This document shows positions 1-9,280 of a stretch of 37,915 nucleotides of DNA, in pieces. The DNA is from Lachnospiraceae bacterium UBA6987 (GTDB lineage Bacteria > Bacillota > Clostridia > Lachnospirales > Lachnospiraceae). Where the stretch lies: positions 1 through 37,915 of the forward strand of contig DJYD01000008.1 in NCBI GenBank assembly GCA_002449955.1, written 5' to 3'. The position numbers were made by a program, and so were the translations under genes. Position 1 is the stretch's first letter. Each line of letters opens with the position of its first letter. The notes under the pieces are model-generated. The model was not told the DNA's origin. It did not search any database and saw nothing but the letters and a program-made list of their open reading frames with translations.

Positions 1-1509
1 CCCGCGGGCGATCTCGGGGTTCGCGTTCCGGATCATGATCAGCTTCTTGTAATAATTGTACAGGCTGTCGCCGTTGCCGATCTGCTCCTTCACCGTGCCG
101 TTTGACTGCTGGTTCTTCTGGTTGTAGGTCGCTTCGGACGGATCCTTTACCGTGTCACCGTCGCCCCAGACCATGGCCAGACGTCTGTCCGCATCCGTAT
201 TGGCGGAGCCGCGGGAGCCCTTGATGCCCACCTCTTCACCGTAATAGATAAAGGGAGAGCCGGGGCCGAGGATCAGCAGATTCGCCGCCACCTTGGCGTA
301 ACCGGAGGCAAGGGTCAGATAGCCTGCCGAACGGTCGGTGTCATGATTCGCAAGGAAGGGCACAAGCATGGCGTCCCCCCTCATTTCCTGCACGGTCTTC
401 AGATACTTCTCCGTATAGGCTGTGAGCGTATTTACATTGCCGAGCTTGGTCACATCGGCATACATGCCGGTGGACTGCGCAAGGGTAAAGTTGAAGCAGT
501 TCAGGGCAGGATAGTAGAGATTGGTGATGGAATCGCTGTCCCAGACCTCCCCGACCGTATAGACGTCGGGTCTTATCTTTTTTAATTCCGCGATGTACCA
601 AGTCCAGAACTCTGCTGACTTTGCATCCTCACCGAAGTAGATATATTTTGCCGCGTCAAAGCGGAAGCCGTCGATACCTAAGTCCAGATAGAATTTCGCA
701 AGCTTCAGCATCTCTTCACGGACGGCGTCATTGTCATAGTTGAGCTCCGGCATGCCGCCCCAGAAGTTGCACTCGTAATAATCCTCACAGCCGCTGATGC
801 GCGAGAAGGTGCGGCCGGCCAGGCGTGCCTGCGTGCCCCAGGCGTAGAAATCATAGTACGGGTCGGAAGTGTCGCCGTTTTTGTGGGCCTTGCTGAAATC
901 GAGGAACCACTGGTTGTTGCTCGCCGTATGGTTGATCACAAGGTCAAGGATCAGCTTCACGTTCCGCTCATGGCAGAGCTTTATCAGTTCCTTCAGATCC
1001 TCCATGGTGCCAAACTGCGGATCGATCTGGTAATAGTCCGTCACATCGTATTTGTGATAGGTCGGCGATTTGAAGATCGGGCTCAGCCAGATGCCTTCGA
1101 CGCCGAGGCTCTTGCCCGAATCCGGGTCCCCGTCGTTTAAGTAATCCATGCGGTTAATGACGCCGCGCAGATCGCCGATGCCGTCGCCGTCGCTGTCTGA
1201 GAAGGATCCGACGAAGATCTCGTAAAACACACGGGCATTATCCTCCGTAGGACCCGCCGAAGCAAATGCCTCGCCCCGGATGACAGCCTCACCGGTTTTT
1301 GCATCCAGGGGATACTGCCCTGTCTTGTCCATTTCGCTGCTCGTTTCCACCGGTACCGTCTCCGTTTCCGCGGTCGTTCCCACACTTTCCGAAGGAGCTG
1401 TCTCCGCTTCGCTTGTTTCCTTCTTTCCTCCGCAGGCCCCAAGGCACAGCACAGCACTCATTAGCACTGCGAGACCTGCTCGGTATGCCTTAAGTCTTCT
1501 CTTTTCCAT
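1..1509 (-). CDS. Secreted alpha-amylase family (GH13) lipoprotein, 3' end missing
   Basis: Hydrolyses alpha-glucan or alpha-glucoside bonds at the cell surface. The 503 codons in the window run open to the left edge, so the C-terminus is missing. Residues 1-26 are a lipoprotein signal with lipobox LGAC (Cys26), then a Ser/Thr/Glu-rich linker to about residue 75. The four GH13 regions are visible: DLVINH near 189-194, GFRFD with nucleophile Asp285, GEVWD with acid/base Glu321, and FLANHD with Asp390. SDSDGDGIGDL near 104-114 is the usual N-terminal GH13 motif. The start is set by GGGAGG eight bases upstream. It begins 18 bases after the ABC-GNAT stop, so it is probably the last gene of the operon starting at 9180. 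Whether it is an amylase, neopullulanase or oligo-glucosidase cannot be decided. The family call is firm. Confidence 0.92.
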   Translation of the reverse strand, partial: MEKRRLKAYRAGLAVLMSAVLCLGACGGKKETSEAETAPSESVGTTAETETVPVETSSEMDKTGQYPLDAKTGEAVIRGEAFASAGPTEDNARVFYEIFVGSFSDSDGDGIGDLRGVINRMDYLNDGDPDSGKSLGVEGIWLSPIFKSPTYHKYDVTDYYQIDPQFGTMEDLKELIKLCHERNVKLILDLVINHTASNNQWFLDFSKAHKNGDTSDPYYDFYAWGTQARLAGRTFSRISGCEDYYECNFWGGMPELNYDNDAVREEMLKLAKFYLDLGIDGFRFDAAKYIYFGEDAKSAEFWTWYIAELKKIRPDVYTVGEVWDSDSITNLYYPALNCFNFTLAQSTGMYADVTKLGNVNTLTAYTEKYLKTVQEMRGDAMLVPFLANHDTDRSAGYLTLASGYAKVAANLLILGPGSPFIYYGEEVGIKGSRGSANTDADRRLAMVWGDGDTVKDPSEATYNQKNQQSNGTVKEQIGNGDSLYNYYKKLIMIRNANPEIARG

Positions 1510-1527
1510 GCTTTCCGCCTCCCTTTT

Positions 1528-3876
1528 CTAAATTCCTCTGTCCATGACGACAACGGTATATCTTTCCTTCTTTTCCTCTCTGTCACTTAAGGAAAAGCCC
1601 TGTTTCTGCCAGAACGCAATAGCCGGCTCATTCTCTTTGATCACAGCCAATGACATCTCGTCATAGCCCTGTGCCTCAAGCGAGGCCCTGATATCGGCAA
1701 AGATCTGGGAGCCGATGCCCTGGCCCTGCAGGGCGGCATCGACCATGAACCAGCCGATAAAAGCACTGCCCTTTTTCGGGTAGTCCGTGATCAGATCCAG
1801 GATCGCCACGAGCTTTTCATTGTCATCGTAAAAGCCCATGAAATGCTTCTGCGAGGCTTCGGTACCTTCCGGCATCTCACTGATGACCTCGGTCAGATTT
1901 CTCTTCGTGGGTTCCGTGTGCGCATAGCGGTAGTATCTGCGATTTGTACGGCAGAGGTTGTAGACTGCTGTGATATCAGCCTCGGTGATCTTCTTCACCG
2001 CATAATCGGTCGACAGGGCTGCCGTATCTAACGTCCCGTCCGCAGCGCCGTTTTCGTAGTCGATCGCCACCCGGAACTGTGTTTCGTAGAGTTCGTGGTA
2101 CACGCCGTCCTTAGCAAGCAGCTCCTCGTGCGTGCCCTGCTCGGCGATGACGCCGCCCGAGACCACGAGGATCTTATCCGCCTTCAAAATGGTGCTCAGG
2201 CGGTGCGCGATGACGATGCTCGTCCGGCCCTGCATCATGATGTCAAGGGCGTCCTGAATGGCGCTTTCGGAAATCGAATCGAGGGCACTCGTCGCCTCAT
2301 CGAGGATCAGGATCTTCGGATCCTTTAAGATCACGCGCGCGATGGAGATGCGCTGCTTCTCGCCGCCGGAAAGCTTGAGGCCGCGGTTCCCGACCTCCGT
2401 ATCGTAGCCCTTCGGCTGCCGCATGATGAAGTCGTGGATGGACGCCTTTTTGCAGGCTTCCTCCAGCTCCTCCTGCGTCGCGTCTTCCTTTGCGTAGAGG
2501 AGGTTTTCGCGGATCGTGCCGTTGAAGAGATAGGTATCCTGGGTGACGATGCCGATCGCGCCGCGCAGCCAGGCAAGGTCCATATCCCGCACGTCCACGC
2601 CGCCGATCGTGACCCTTCCGCCGTTTACATCATACAGTCTCGGGATCATGTTGACGACCGTGGATTTGCCGGAGCCGGAGGGACCGACAATCGCGTACAT
2701 CTTGCCGCCGGGCACTGTAAAGTCCACATCCGTAAGCAGCGGCTTGTCAGGCGTATACGAAAACTCCACGTCCTCGTAGACGATGTCCTGCCTCTCCAGC
2801 GAAGGCGTTAAGCCGTTTTCCGGCGAAGTGATCGTCTGCGGGCGGTCCAGATAGTCGAAGATCCTCGTAAACAGCGCCAGCGAGCGGGTAAAATCAACGC
2901 CGAGGTTCAGGAGTGATTCCACCGGCCGGTACAGGCGGTTGATGAGCGCGACCGTGGCCGTAATGGTACCGACGGTCAGCGCAGAGCCCTCCTGCTTTAT
3001 CAGGAAATAGCCGCCGGCAAGGTAGATCAGGAGCGGCCCGATCTGCGTCATCATGCCCATAGCCACGCGGAACCATTTGCCGCTGCGGGCCTCTTTTAAG
3101 GACAGCTGGGTGACCTCTTCATTAATCTTAACGAAGTTGTCGTATTCCTTCTGCTCCCGGGTAAACAGCTTCACCAGCATGGAGCCCGAAACGCTCAAGG
3201 TCTCATTGATAACCTGGTTCATCTCGTCGCGCTTTGCCTGACTCTCCGTCGCGAGCTTGTAGCGCGTATTGCCGACGGCCCGGCTCGGAAAGATCATGAG
3301 CGGGATCACCACCATGCCGATTAACGCCAGCTTCCAGTCCATGGAGACGAGGGCGACGACCGTCGTCACAACCGTAGCGATATTCGACACGATGCTCGTG
3401 AGCGTACCGCTGATGACGCTGCCGACGCCGCTGATATCCGTATTCATGCGCGTGATGATATCGCCCTGCTTTTCCGTGGTGAAGAAGGCGTGCGGCATGT
3501 ATTCCAGATGCTTATACATCTGGTTTTTCATGTCAAAAATGATCCGCTGGCTGATCCAGGAATTGATGTAGCTTTCCAGCACGCCGATGATCTGGCTGAC
3601 CGCCACGGCGCCGAGGGCCGCAAGACAGAGCTGGATCAGCTGCGCCATGTTGCGCTCCACGAGCGCCTTGTCGACGATGCGCCCGGTAATGATGGACGGG
3701 AGCAGGCCGACGGCCGCGCTCAGCAAGATCGCAATGAATACGAACAGGAACTGGACCCAGTAGGGCTTTAAGTATGACAGGATGCGCTTGATCAAAGCGC
3801 CAGTCACTTTGGGCATGTTGGCTTTTTCTTCTTCTGTCAGGTGACCTCTCGGGCCCATCCCGTTCATAGGCGGCAT
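1528..3876 (-). CDS. ABC exporter (permease-ATPase) fused to a C-terminal GNAT acetyltransferase
   Basis: A 782-aa protein; ordinary half-size ABC exporters are about 580-620 aa. Residues about 30-330 form the six-helix ABC transmembrane domain. The ATPase domain has Walker A GPSGSGKST near 397, signature LSGGEKQR and Walker B ILILDEATSALD near 525, and ends near 600. From about 624 the same frame continues as a GNAT domain, with acetyl-CoA loop VDAALQGQGIGSQIF and terminal helix/strand ENEPAIAFWQKQGF. The ribosome site AAAGGAG lies six bases before the ATG. The Met/Gly/Pro-rich N-terminus is common in such exporters. Its gene lies 21 bases after the Na/Pi transporter stop and 18 before the amylase start. 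Substrate is unknown; the GNAT part could modify a small molecule or peptide before or during export, which is inference. Confidence 0.93.
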   Translation of the reverse strand: MPPMNGMGPRGHLTEEEKANMPKVTGALIKRILSYLKPYWVQFLFVFIAILLSAAVGLLPSIITGRIVDKALVERNMAQLIQLCLAALGAVAVSQIIGVLESYINSWISQRIIFDMKNQMYKHLEYMPHAFFTTEKQGDIITRMNTDISGVGSVISGTLTSIVSNIATVVTTVVALVSMDWKLALIGMVVIPLMIFPSRAVGNTRYKLATESQAKRDEMNQVINETLSVSGSMLVKLFTREQKEYDNFVKINEEVTQLSLKEARSGKWFRVAMGMMTQIGPLLIYLAGGYFLIKQEGSALTVGTITATVALINRLYRPVESLLNLGVDFTRSLALFTRIFDYLDRPQTITSPENGLTPSLERQDIVYEDVEFSYTPDKPLLTDVDFTVPGGKMYAIVGPSGSGKSTVVNMIPRLYDVNGGRVTIGGVDVRDMDLAWLRGAIGIVTQDTYLFNGTIRENLLYAKEDATQEELEEACKKASIHDFIMRQPKGYDTEVGNRGLKLSGGEKQRISIARVILKDPKILILDEATSALDSISESAIQDALDIMMQGRTSIVIAHRLSTILKADKILVVSGGVIAEQGTHEELLAKDGVYHELYETQFRVAIDYENGAADGTLDTAALSTDYAVKKITEADITAVYNLCRTNRRYYRYAHTEPTKRNLTEVISEMPEGTEASQKHFMGFYDDNEKLVAILDLITDYPKKGSAFIGWFMVDAALQGQGIGSQIFADIRASLEAQGYDEMSLAVIKENEPAIAFWQKQGFSLSDREEKKERYTVVVMDRGI

Positions 3877-3897
3877 AGCGGCTCCTTTCCCCGGGGC

Positions 3898-5688
3898 TTA
3901 ACGGTTCAGCCTTGCAAAATACTCATCGTGCGCGGCAAGATATTCCCGGTTGAACTGTTCGTCATGACCGGAGTGGAGCTGGCTCATATAGTCGTGCGAC
4001 TGGTTTTCCAGCTCGGGGTTGATGCGGGAAAGGGTCTCTACACCGATATTCGAGCAGAGATCGGAGATCCTCTCAATATCCGAGAGGAGGTTCAGGAAGC
4101 AGGTGCCGGCATCCACGCTGCAGGCGCCGGCGCGAAGCCTGGTGATGTGACTTTCTTTCAGAGCGGCCGTCATGTCGTCAACGACTTCTTCAAGCGGTTC
4201 GATCTGACGCGCCGCCTCGCCGTCACGCCTTGCGAAAGCCTGCTCCGCAAGGTCCATAACGCGGTCGATCAGGTCCTTGATGACCCGCAGATCCTCCAGG
4301 GCTTTTTCCGAAAAGGCAAGGCCCTTCTGATGCATATCCGTGGCCATCTCCGAAATATTGGTGGCATGGTCGCCGAGGCGTTCAAATTCCGTCACGACCT
4401 TGTAATATTCGTCGATAATGGTGACTTGTCCGGCATCCTTGATATACGGGTTCAGGGAGAGCATGTACTTGCTGACCGCGTCCGTCATGCGATCGATGTT
4501 CTCCTCTTCCTCGTCGATCTGCACGCGCCGGTCTTCCCGGTAGTCCGTGATCTGCAGAAACGCCGCTTCGATATTTCCGCGGGCTGCCTTCAGCATGGCC
4601 ATGAGCATGTCATAGCAGCTGCCTAGGGCCAGCGCCGGCGTCTGGAAGAAGGCCGGGCTTAACGCCGCATACTTATCCGCGTAGCGGTCTGCGGCCGTCT
4701 TTTCGTCTTTCACGATCTTCCGGCTCAGCTTTTCATAGATCCCCGCGAAGGGGAACAGCAGCAGTGCGCAGGAAAGGTTGAAAATGGTATTGGTGTTCGC
4801 GATCAGGCCTGGGCTCGCCACAGTGTCCCAGAGCGAATCGATAAGGCCGAACTGATGCAGGAGCGTTACGACGAGCAGCACCAGCACCGTCTCCGAAAGA
4901 TTGAAGAGGATGTTGACGATGCCGACCCGCTTTGCATCCGATTTTGCTCCGATGGAACAGACGATGGCGGTGGTCACGCAGTCGCCGAGGTAGATGCCCA
5001 CGATGACCGCGTAGATGGCCTTGAAGGTGAGCTGGCCCGACATGGAAAAGGCCTGCAGGATGCCGATGGTCGCCGACGAGCTCTGCAGCACGAAGGCAAC
5101 GCCGGCGCCGGTCGCATAGCCGAGCAGCGGGCTCGCTCCGAGGTTTGCGAACAGGCTGTCAAAGGCGCCGCTTTCCGAAAGGGTATTCACAGCCCCGGTC
5201 ATGTTCATAAGACCTGTGAAGAGGATGCCGAAGCCCATGGCGATGCCGCCGATCGTCCGCGAGTTCTTCAGCTTGACGAACATGATCAGGACGATGCCGA
5301 TGATCAGCGTCACGGGCGCAAGCGTCGAAGGCTTGAAGAAGCGCAGCCACGCCGTCGCAGAGTCCGATACGTCGAGCAGACGGATGATCTGGCCGGTCAC
5401 CGTGGTGCCCACGTTCGCGCCGATAATGATGCCGAGAGACTGATGGAGGGAAAGAATGCCGGCCGCCACAAGGCCCGAGGTGATCACGATGGTCGCCGTC
5501 GAGGACTGAATGAGTGCCGTTACCAGGATGCCGAGGGCGAGTGCCTTGAGCGGGTTGTCCGTCAGCTTTCCCATGATTCTTTTCAGAGTGCCCGAGGAAC
5601 CTTCCTTCAGGGAATCTCCCATGAGCCGCATGCCGTAGAGGAAAAGGGCAAGGCCGCCGAAGAGGGTTATGATATCAAAAATATCCAT
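3898..5688 (-). CDS. Na/Pi cotransporter family protein with PhoU-like domain
   Basis: Predicted sodium-dependent phosphate transporter of the NptA/PF02690 type, in the cytoplasmic membrane. The 596-aa protein has the family's duplicated signature: QSSTATIVITSGLV near residue 62 and QSSSATIGILQAFS near 205, each in a hydrophobic repeat. Residues about 350-560 are a helical PhoU-like cytoplasmic domain, rich in Asp/Glu, including DEYYKVVTEFERLGDHATNI. This bacterial fusion is usual in length. The gene starts 17 bases after the stop of the upstream LtaS-like gene, within the same operon. AAAGGA lies about 11 bases before the ATG. Its place beside polymer-phosphate-type enzymes suggests a role in phosphate uptake or balance linked to envelope work, but the actual ion is not proven. 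Confidence 0.92.
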   Translation of the reverse strand: MDIFDIITLFGGLALFLYGMRLMGDSLKEGSSGTLKRIMGKLTDNPLKALALGILVTALIQSSTATIVITSGLVAAGILSLHQSLGIIIGANVGTTVTGQIIRLLDVSDSATAWLRFFKPSTLAPVTLIIGIVLIMFVKLKNSRTIGGIAMGFGILFTGLMNMTGAVNTLSESGAFDSLFANLGASPLLGYATGAGVAFVLQSSSATIGILQAFSMSGQLTFKAIYAVIVGIYLGDCVTTAIVCSIGAKSDAKRVGIVNILFNLSETVLVLLVVTLLHQFGLIDSLWDTVASPGLIANTNTIFNLSCALLLFPFAGIYEKLSRKIVKDEKTAADRYADKYAALSPAFFQTPALALGSCYDMLMAMLKAARGNIEAAFLQITDYREDRRVQIDEEEENIDRMTDAVSKYMLSLNPYIKDAGQVTIIDEYYKVVTEFERLGDHATNISEMATDMHQKGLAFSEKALEDLRVIKDLIDRVMDLAEQAFARRDGEAARQIEPLEEVVDDMTAALKESHITRLRAGACSVDAGTCFLNLLSDIERISDLCSNIGVETLSRINPELENQSHDYMSQLHSGHDEQFNREYLAAHDEYFARLNR

Positions 5689-5705
5689 TCCTTCAGTGAT
5701 CCTTT

Positions 5706-7418
5706 CTACTTGTACAGGTCATTGACTATTATGCCTCCCTGAGGGAGCCAGTTATTAAAATCATTCCCGGGACCGACCACGGCATATCCGTAAAACTGCG
5801 TGCCTCCGTCATGATCCCATTCGAAGTAGTGCCAGCGTTCCGGCTTCTCATCCTCGGGGATCTCCCAGTAGGCCCGGCCGTAATCCTGCATCGTGGTCTG
5901 TTTAAGGCCTGCCGACTTTATCAGTGAGGCCGCCAGATTGTCCTGCCATACCTGAGCGGAGGAATAGGCTAACGGCTCATTCTCTGCGCCTGCCCGTTTT
6001 ACGAAAAGCGCGGTCAGGCGCGGCTCAGCCGGCAGGATGCTGTCATTATGTGCCCAGGGATGATCGCCCGTGATCACAATGGTCGCATCCTTGTAGACGC
6101 CGAGCTTTTTCAGCTGATCGAACCAGTCATAGATCATCTTCAGATCGCCGCGCAGCTGCCCCATCATGGTGCCGTTCCAGTCTCGTTCCTGGTTTTCGTT
6201 CATCTGATAGGGATCGTGGCAGCCGCCCATATGCAGGTAGATGTAGTTGCCCTTGCTGCCGTCTGTCGTGATCCGGTTCTCGCGGAACTGGGCGCAGATG
6301 CTTACGTCGTCCATTTCGAAAAGCGTCGCACCATCATAGGCGACGATCTTGTTGAAGCTGTCGGTTGAAACCGCCACATACGGCTTCAGCCTGCGCGGAA
6401 GGGCCTTGTAAAGGGACAGACGGAGCATATTTTTGACCAGTTCGCCCCTGTCTGTGATATGGTAGGCATCGGCCTTGGCGATATTGTACGCGCCGATCGA
6501 ATCCTGTAATGCCTTGCCGCTCCGATACGAATAGTAACCGGGCATATACAGCTTGATCCGGTATTCATTTGCCTGCAGATCTTTGATAAAGCTGCTGTTT
6601 TCATAGACTCCGGAAAGGAAGTGCTCGGCGCCGCCCTGCGCCTGCCAGAGGTCTGTGCCTCCCTTGAAGCCGCGCAGCCCCGCAACGATCGACGCCGCAC
6701 CGGGGTAAGTCCGGCTGTAGGTGGAAATGTTGTCGTTATAGTAGGTAAAGCCCGTCAGCGGCGCAAATATTTCAGGATCCTCTTTCACCGCCTGGTCGTA
6801 GTACATGGTATCGAAGCGGTCCAGGATGATCACAATGATGTTTTTCTCCGGAGAGACTTCCGTCATGCCCTCGGTGGTCAGGTAGTATTCCTTGTCGCCC
6901 CCGGAGTTTCTTGCCTTCAGAAAGCTCGTCAGCGTCCCGGCCGCCTGCATGCCGATCACCGCTGCACAAAGAATGATGGCCGCCGTACGCAGGGTCTCCC
7001 GGTTCTTCACAAAGATGACAGCTGCCAGGAAAAGCAGAGCTGCCGCCGCCCAGATCGCCGCATTGAAGAGGCGGTTGCTGCGTTCCAGCGCAAAGGCACT
7101 CGGGTCATCTCCTGCCAGGGAATGGGTGCGGTTCAGAAAAGCGGCCTGTGCATAGCCCATGGTTGTCAGTCCCAGGAAAAATGCCGCCGCAAATTTTCCC
7201 AGCTTCGGGCCTGTGAACAGGATAATAGCTGCCGGCAGAACGACGGCAAGCAGGGTTAAGCCGATAACCGGCAGGATAAAGTCCTTCAGAGCAAAGAGGA
7301 ACTTGCTCTGGTTGGCAGCGTAGCTCTGCAAAACACTGAAAAAGAAAAAGGTAAGGCCGAATGCCGCCCCGATGCACAGGGAAGTCAGCCATCTTTCCTT
7401 CAGACTTTTACGGTACAT
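5706..7418 (-). CDS. LtaS-like membrane sulfatase-fold protein (paralog 1)
   Basis: A 570-aa integral membrane enzyme of the alkaline phosphatase/sulfatase superfamily, arranged like lipoteichoic acid synthase: about five N-terminal transmembrane helices (to about residue 170) and a large extracellular domain. Metal-site motifs are visible: NIIVIILDRFD (first metal ligand), a SRTYPGAAS segment that holds the probable Thr/Ser nucleophile, and IVITGDHPWAH near the C-terminus. YLHMGGCHDPYQ carries a further candidate metal-site His. I place the start at 7418 because AAAGGAG sits five bases upstream; the frame extends to 7493 but overlaps the upstream gene and lacks a site. It is a tandem paralog of the gene at 7441-9180. 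It could transfer phosphoglycerol or another phospho-group to a surface glycan; substrate is not determined. Confidence 0.85.
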   Translation of the reverse strand: MYRKSLKERWLTSLCIGAAFGLTFFFFSVLQSYAANQSKFLFALKDFILPVIGLTLLAVVLPAAIILFTGPKLGKFAAAFFLGLTTMGYAQAAFLNRTHSLAGDDPSAFALERSNRLFNAAIWAAAALLFLAAVIFVKNRETLRTAAIILCAAVIGMQAAGTLTSFLKARNSGGDKEYYLTTEGMTEVSPEKNIIVIILDRFDTMYYDQAVKEDPEIFAPLTGFTYYNDNISTYSRTYPGAASIVAGLRGFKGGTDLWQAQGGAEHFLSGVYENSSFIKDLQANEYRIKLYMPGYYSYRSGKALQDSIGAYNIAKADAYHITDRGELVKNMLRLSLYKALPRRLKPYVAVSTDSFNKIVAYDGATLFEMDDVSICAQFRENRITTDGSKGNYIYLHMGGCHDPYQMNENQERDWNGTMMGQLRGDLKMIYDWFDQLKKLGVYKDATIVITGDHPWAHNDSILPAEPRLTALFVKRAGAENEPLAYSSAQVWQDNLAASLIKSAGLKQTTMQDYGRAYWEIPEDEKPERWHYFEWDHDGGTQFYGYAVVGPGNDFNNWLPQGGIIVNDLYK

Positions 7419-7440
7419 CACAGCTCCTTTAAATAATATT

Positions 7441-9180
7441 TTATTGGTAAAGCTTTCCGATATTCGTGCGGGATTCGATCTCCCAGTTGTCAAAATCCGC
7501 GCCTTCTCCCGTCACCTTGAAGCGCAGGATGAAGCAGTCGCCGTCCTGTGACAGCTGGAACTGATGATAACGGACCTGATCCTCTCCCACGGGAACTTCA
7601 CTGTAGGCCTCGCCGTAATCGTGATCTGTCGGAATACCGGCGGAACGAATGATGGTCGCTGCGAGATTCTCCTGCGAGACCTGTGCTTCGGAGACAGCAA
7701 AGGGTTCTTCTCCCCGCCCGGCTTCCTTAACAAAAAGGGCGGTCAGACGCGGCTCTGCCGGATCTTTTGTATCCGAAAGAGCACGGGGATGGTCCCCTGT
7801 AATGATGATCGTAGACTGCTCATAAAGGCCCATCTGCTTCAGCCGGTCAAACATGGTGTAAAGGATCCTGAAATCGCCCATCACCTGCGCCGTACCAGAG
7901 CTCTTTTCCACTTCGTTGGCATTTTCATCCAGAATAAACGGGTCATGGCCGCCGTGGAAATGCAGATAGGTATACGCCTTTTCAAAGCCGCCGTCTTTCA
8001 GACCGCTCTGCAGCAGCGAGGTGTAAAAGCCCCGCTCATCCCAGGACGCCTGCGGCGAAGAATAATTGTATTCCACAAAAGAATCAAAGCTCTCCGTTGA
8101 AATGGCAATGAGCGGCTTGAGAAGCTGCGGCACTGCCTTGTAGAGCGACAAAAGCAGCAGATTGCCCGTCAGTTCCAGCGGTCTGGTCATCGTGTAGCCG
8201 GTGTAGCTGGCCAGATTATCGGCGATCCCCTCAAACACGCTGCCGCTGCGGTAGGTATAGTAGCTCGGCGCATACAGCCTGACACGGTAGCCGTTTTCTT
8301 TCAGATCCTGGAGCAGCGAAGAGGTGGAGTAGATTTTCCGGAAAAACTCCGCATTGGATCCCGTCAGATCACCGTCCTGTCCGGCAATGATCGTCGCTGC
8401 GCCCGGAAAGGTACGGCTGTAGAGCGACATATTGTCCCGGTAGTAGGTAAACCCGCCGAGCGGCGCGAAAAAGTCCCGGTCTTTCTGCTGAATGCTGTCG
8501 ATAAAACTGACGTCCAGGCGGTCCAGTATAATCACATAGATATTGCTCTTCGAGGCGGTATCCATCATGCCGTCGATCGAGAGATAACTGGCTTCCTGCA
8601 TCACGTCTTTACCGTCTCCCCCCTTGTCCGCCTGCGCTTCTGCCGCAAAGCGGTCCATGGTAATGCGCGGCAGGTTCGTTACAAAGCCGACCGTCTGCAT
8701 GCCGAGGAGCATCAGCATCAGCACCATCGCCGCTGTTTTCAGCGTTTCCCCGGACTTTACACGGCACACGGCAAAGAGGACCGCCGCCAGGACAAGGATC
8801 CAGATCAGCAGATTGATGACAGCCGGCGCTCCGGTCTCGAAACCTTCCTTGTCGTCACCGGCAAGCCCGGCTGCGCCGTTTAAAAAGGTGCTCTGGACAT
8901 ATCCCATGGCCGTCAGCCAGACGAGCACGGCTGCGATGATGCGGCCGGCCTTTCTGCCGGGAAGGTAAATCAGGGCAGTCAGGATCAGCGCAGCGATTGC
9001 TGCAATCAGCAGGAGCCAAAGCGCAAAGTCTCTGAAATTGAAAAGCAGTTCAGCGCGGTTGCCCGCAAACACCTCCGTTACACTGAAAAAACAAAAGGTC
9101 AGGGCACACGTTGCTGCAATAGCCAGCGCAAGCCCCAACCTTGGTTTATCTATCTGAATCCTTTTCTTAGCCTGAGTCAT
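7441..9180 (-). CDS. LtaS-like membrane sulfatase-fold protein (paralog 2)
   Basis: A 579-aa relative of the next gene downstream, same layout: five hydrophobic helices before about residue 180, then an extracellular sulfatase-like domain. Conserved elements are NIYVIILDRLD, LYSRTFPGAATIIAG (probable nucleophile segment), YLHFHGGHDPF and TIIITGDHPRA. The two proteins align along their whole length but differ clearly, so the duplication is not recent. The start at 9180 is supported by GGAGG eight bases upstream and by a good promoter at 9229-9257; the frame would allow 9216 but without a ribosome site. It is the first gene of the operon running to the amylase. Stop at 7441 is 22 bases before the next start. 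Probable role in decorating or building a cell-envelope polymer; substrate unknown. Confidence 0.85.
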   Translation of the reverse strand: MTQAKKRIQIDKPRLGLALAIAATCALTFCFFSVTEVFAGNRAELLFNFRDFALWLLLIAAIAALILTALIYLPGRKAGRIIAAVLVWLTAMGYVQSTFLNGAAGLAGDDKEGFETGAPAVINLLIWILVLAAVLFAVCRVKSGETLKTAAMVLMLMLLGMQTVGFVTNLPRITMDRFAAEAQADKGGDGKDVMQEASYLSIDGMMDTASKSNIYVIILDRLDVSFIDSIQQKDRDFFAPLGGFTYYRDNMSLYSRTFPGAATIIAGQDGDLTGSNAEFFRKIYSTSSLLQDLKENGYRVRLYAPSYYTYRSGSVFEGIADNLASYTGYTMTRPLELTGNLLLLSLYKAVPQLLKPLIAISTESFDSFVEYNYSSPQASWDERGFYTSLLQSGLKDGGFEKAYTYLHFHGGHDPFILDENANEVEKSSGTAQVMGDFRILYTMFDRLKQMGLYEQSTIIITGDHPRALSDTKDPAEPRLTALFVKEAGRGEEPFAVSEAQVSQENLAATIIRSAGIPTDHDYGEAYSEVPVGEDQVRYHQFQLSQDGDCFILRFKVTGEGADFDNWEIESRTNIGKLYQ

Positions 9181-9228
9181 AATACCTGCCTCCGCACCAT
9201 CGGATAAGGCGCCCAAAACGCCATTATT

Positions 9229-9257
9229 ATTATACCCTCAGAGGGAGGCGGAATCAA
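9229..9257 (-). promoter_or_regulatory. Sigma-A promoter of the LtaS-like/NptA/ABC/amylase operon
   Basis: On the minus strand: -35 TTGATT (9252-9257), 17-base spacer, -10 TATAAT (9229-9234), about 49 bases before the ATG at 9180. The spacer contains a small palindrome, CCCTC-A-GAGGG (9235-9245), which may be an operator. Confidence 0.75.
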
Positions 9258-9280
9258 GTGCATCTTTACCTATTCCGTCT

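Noticed and set aside
4855..5742. 295-aa plus-strand frame rich in Asp, Arg and His
   Set aside because: Antisense of the Na/Pi transporter; low-complexity composition and no start site.
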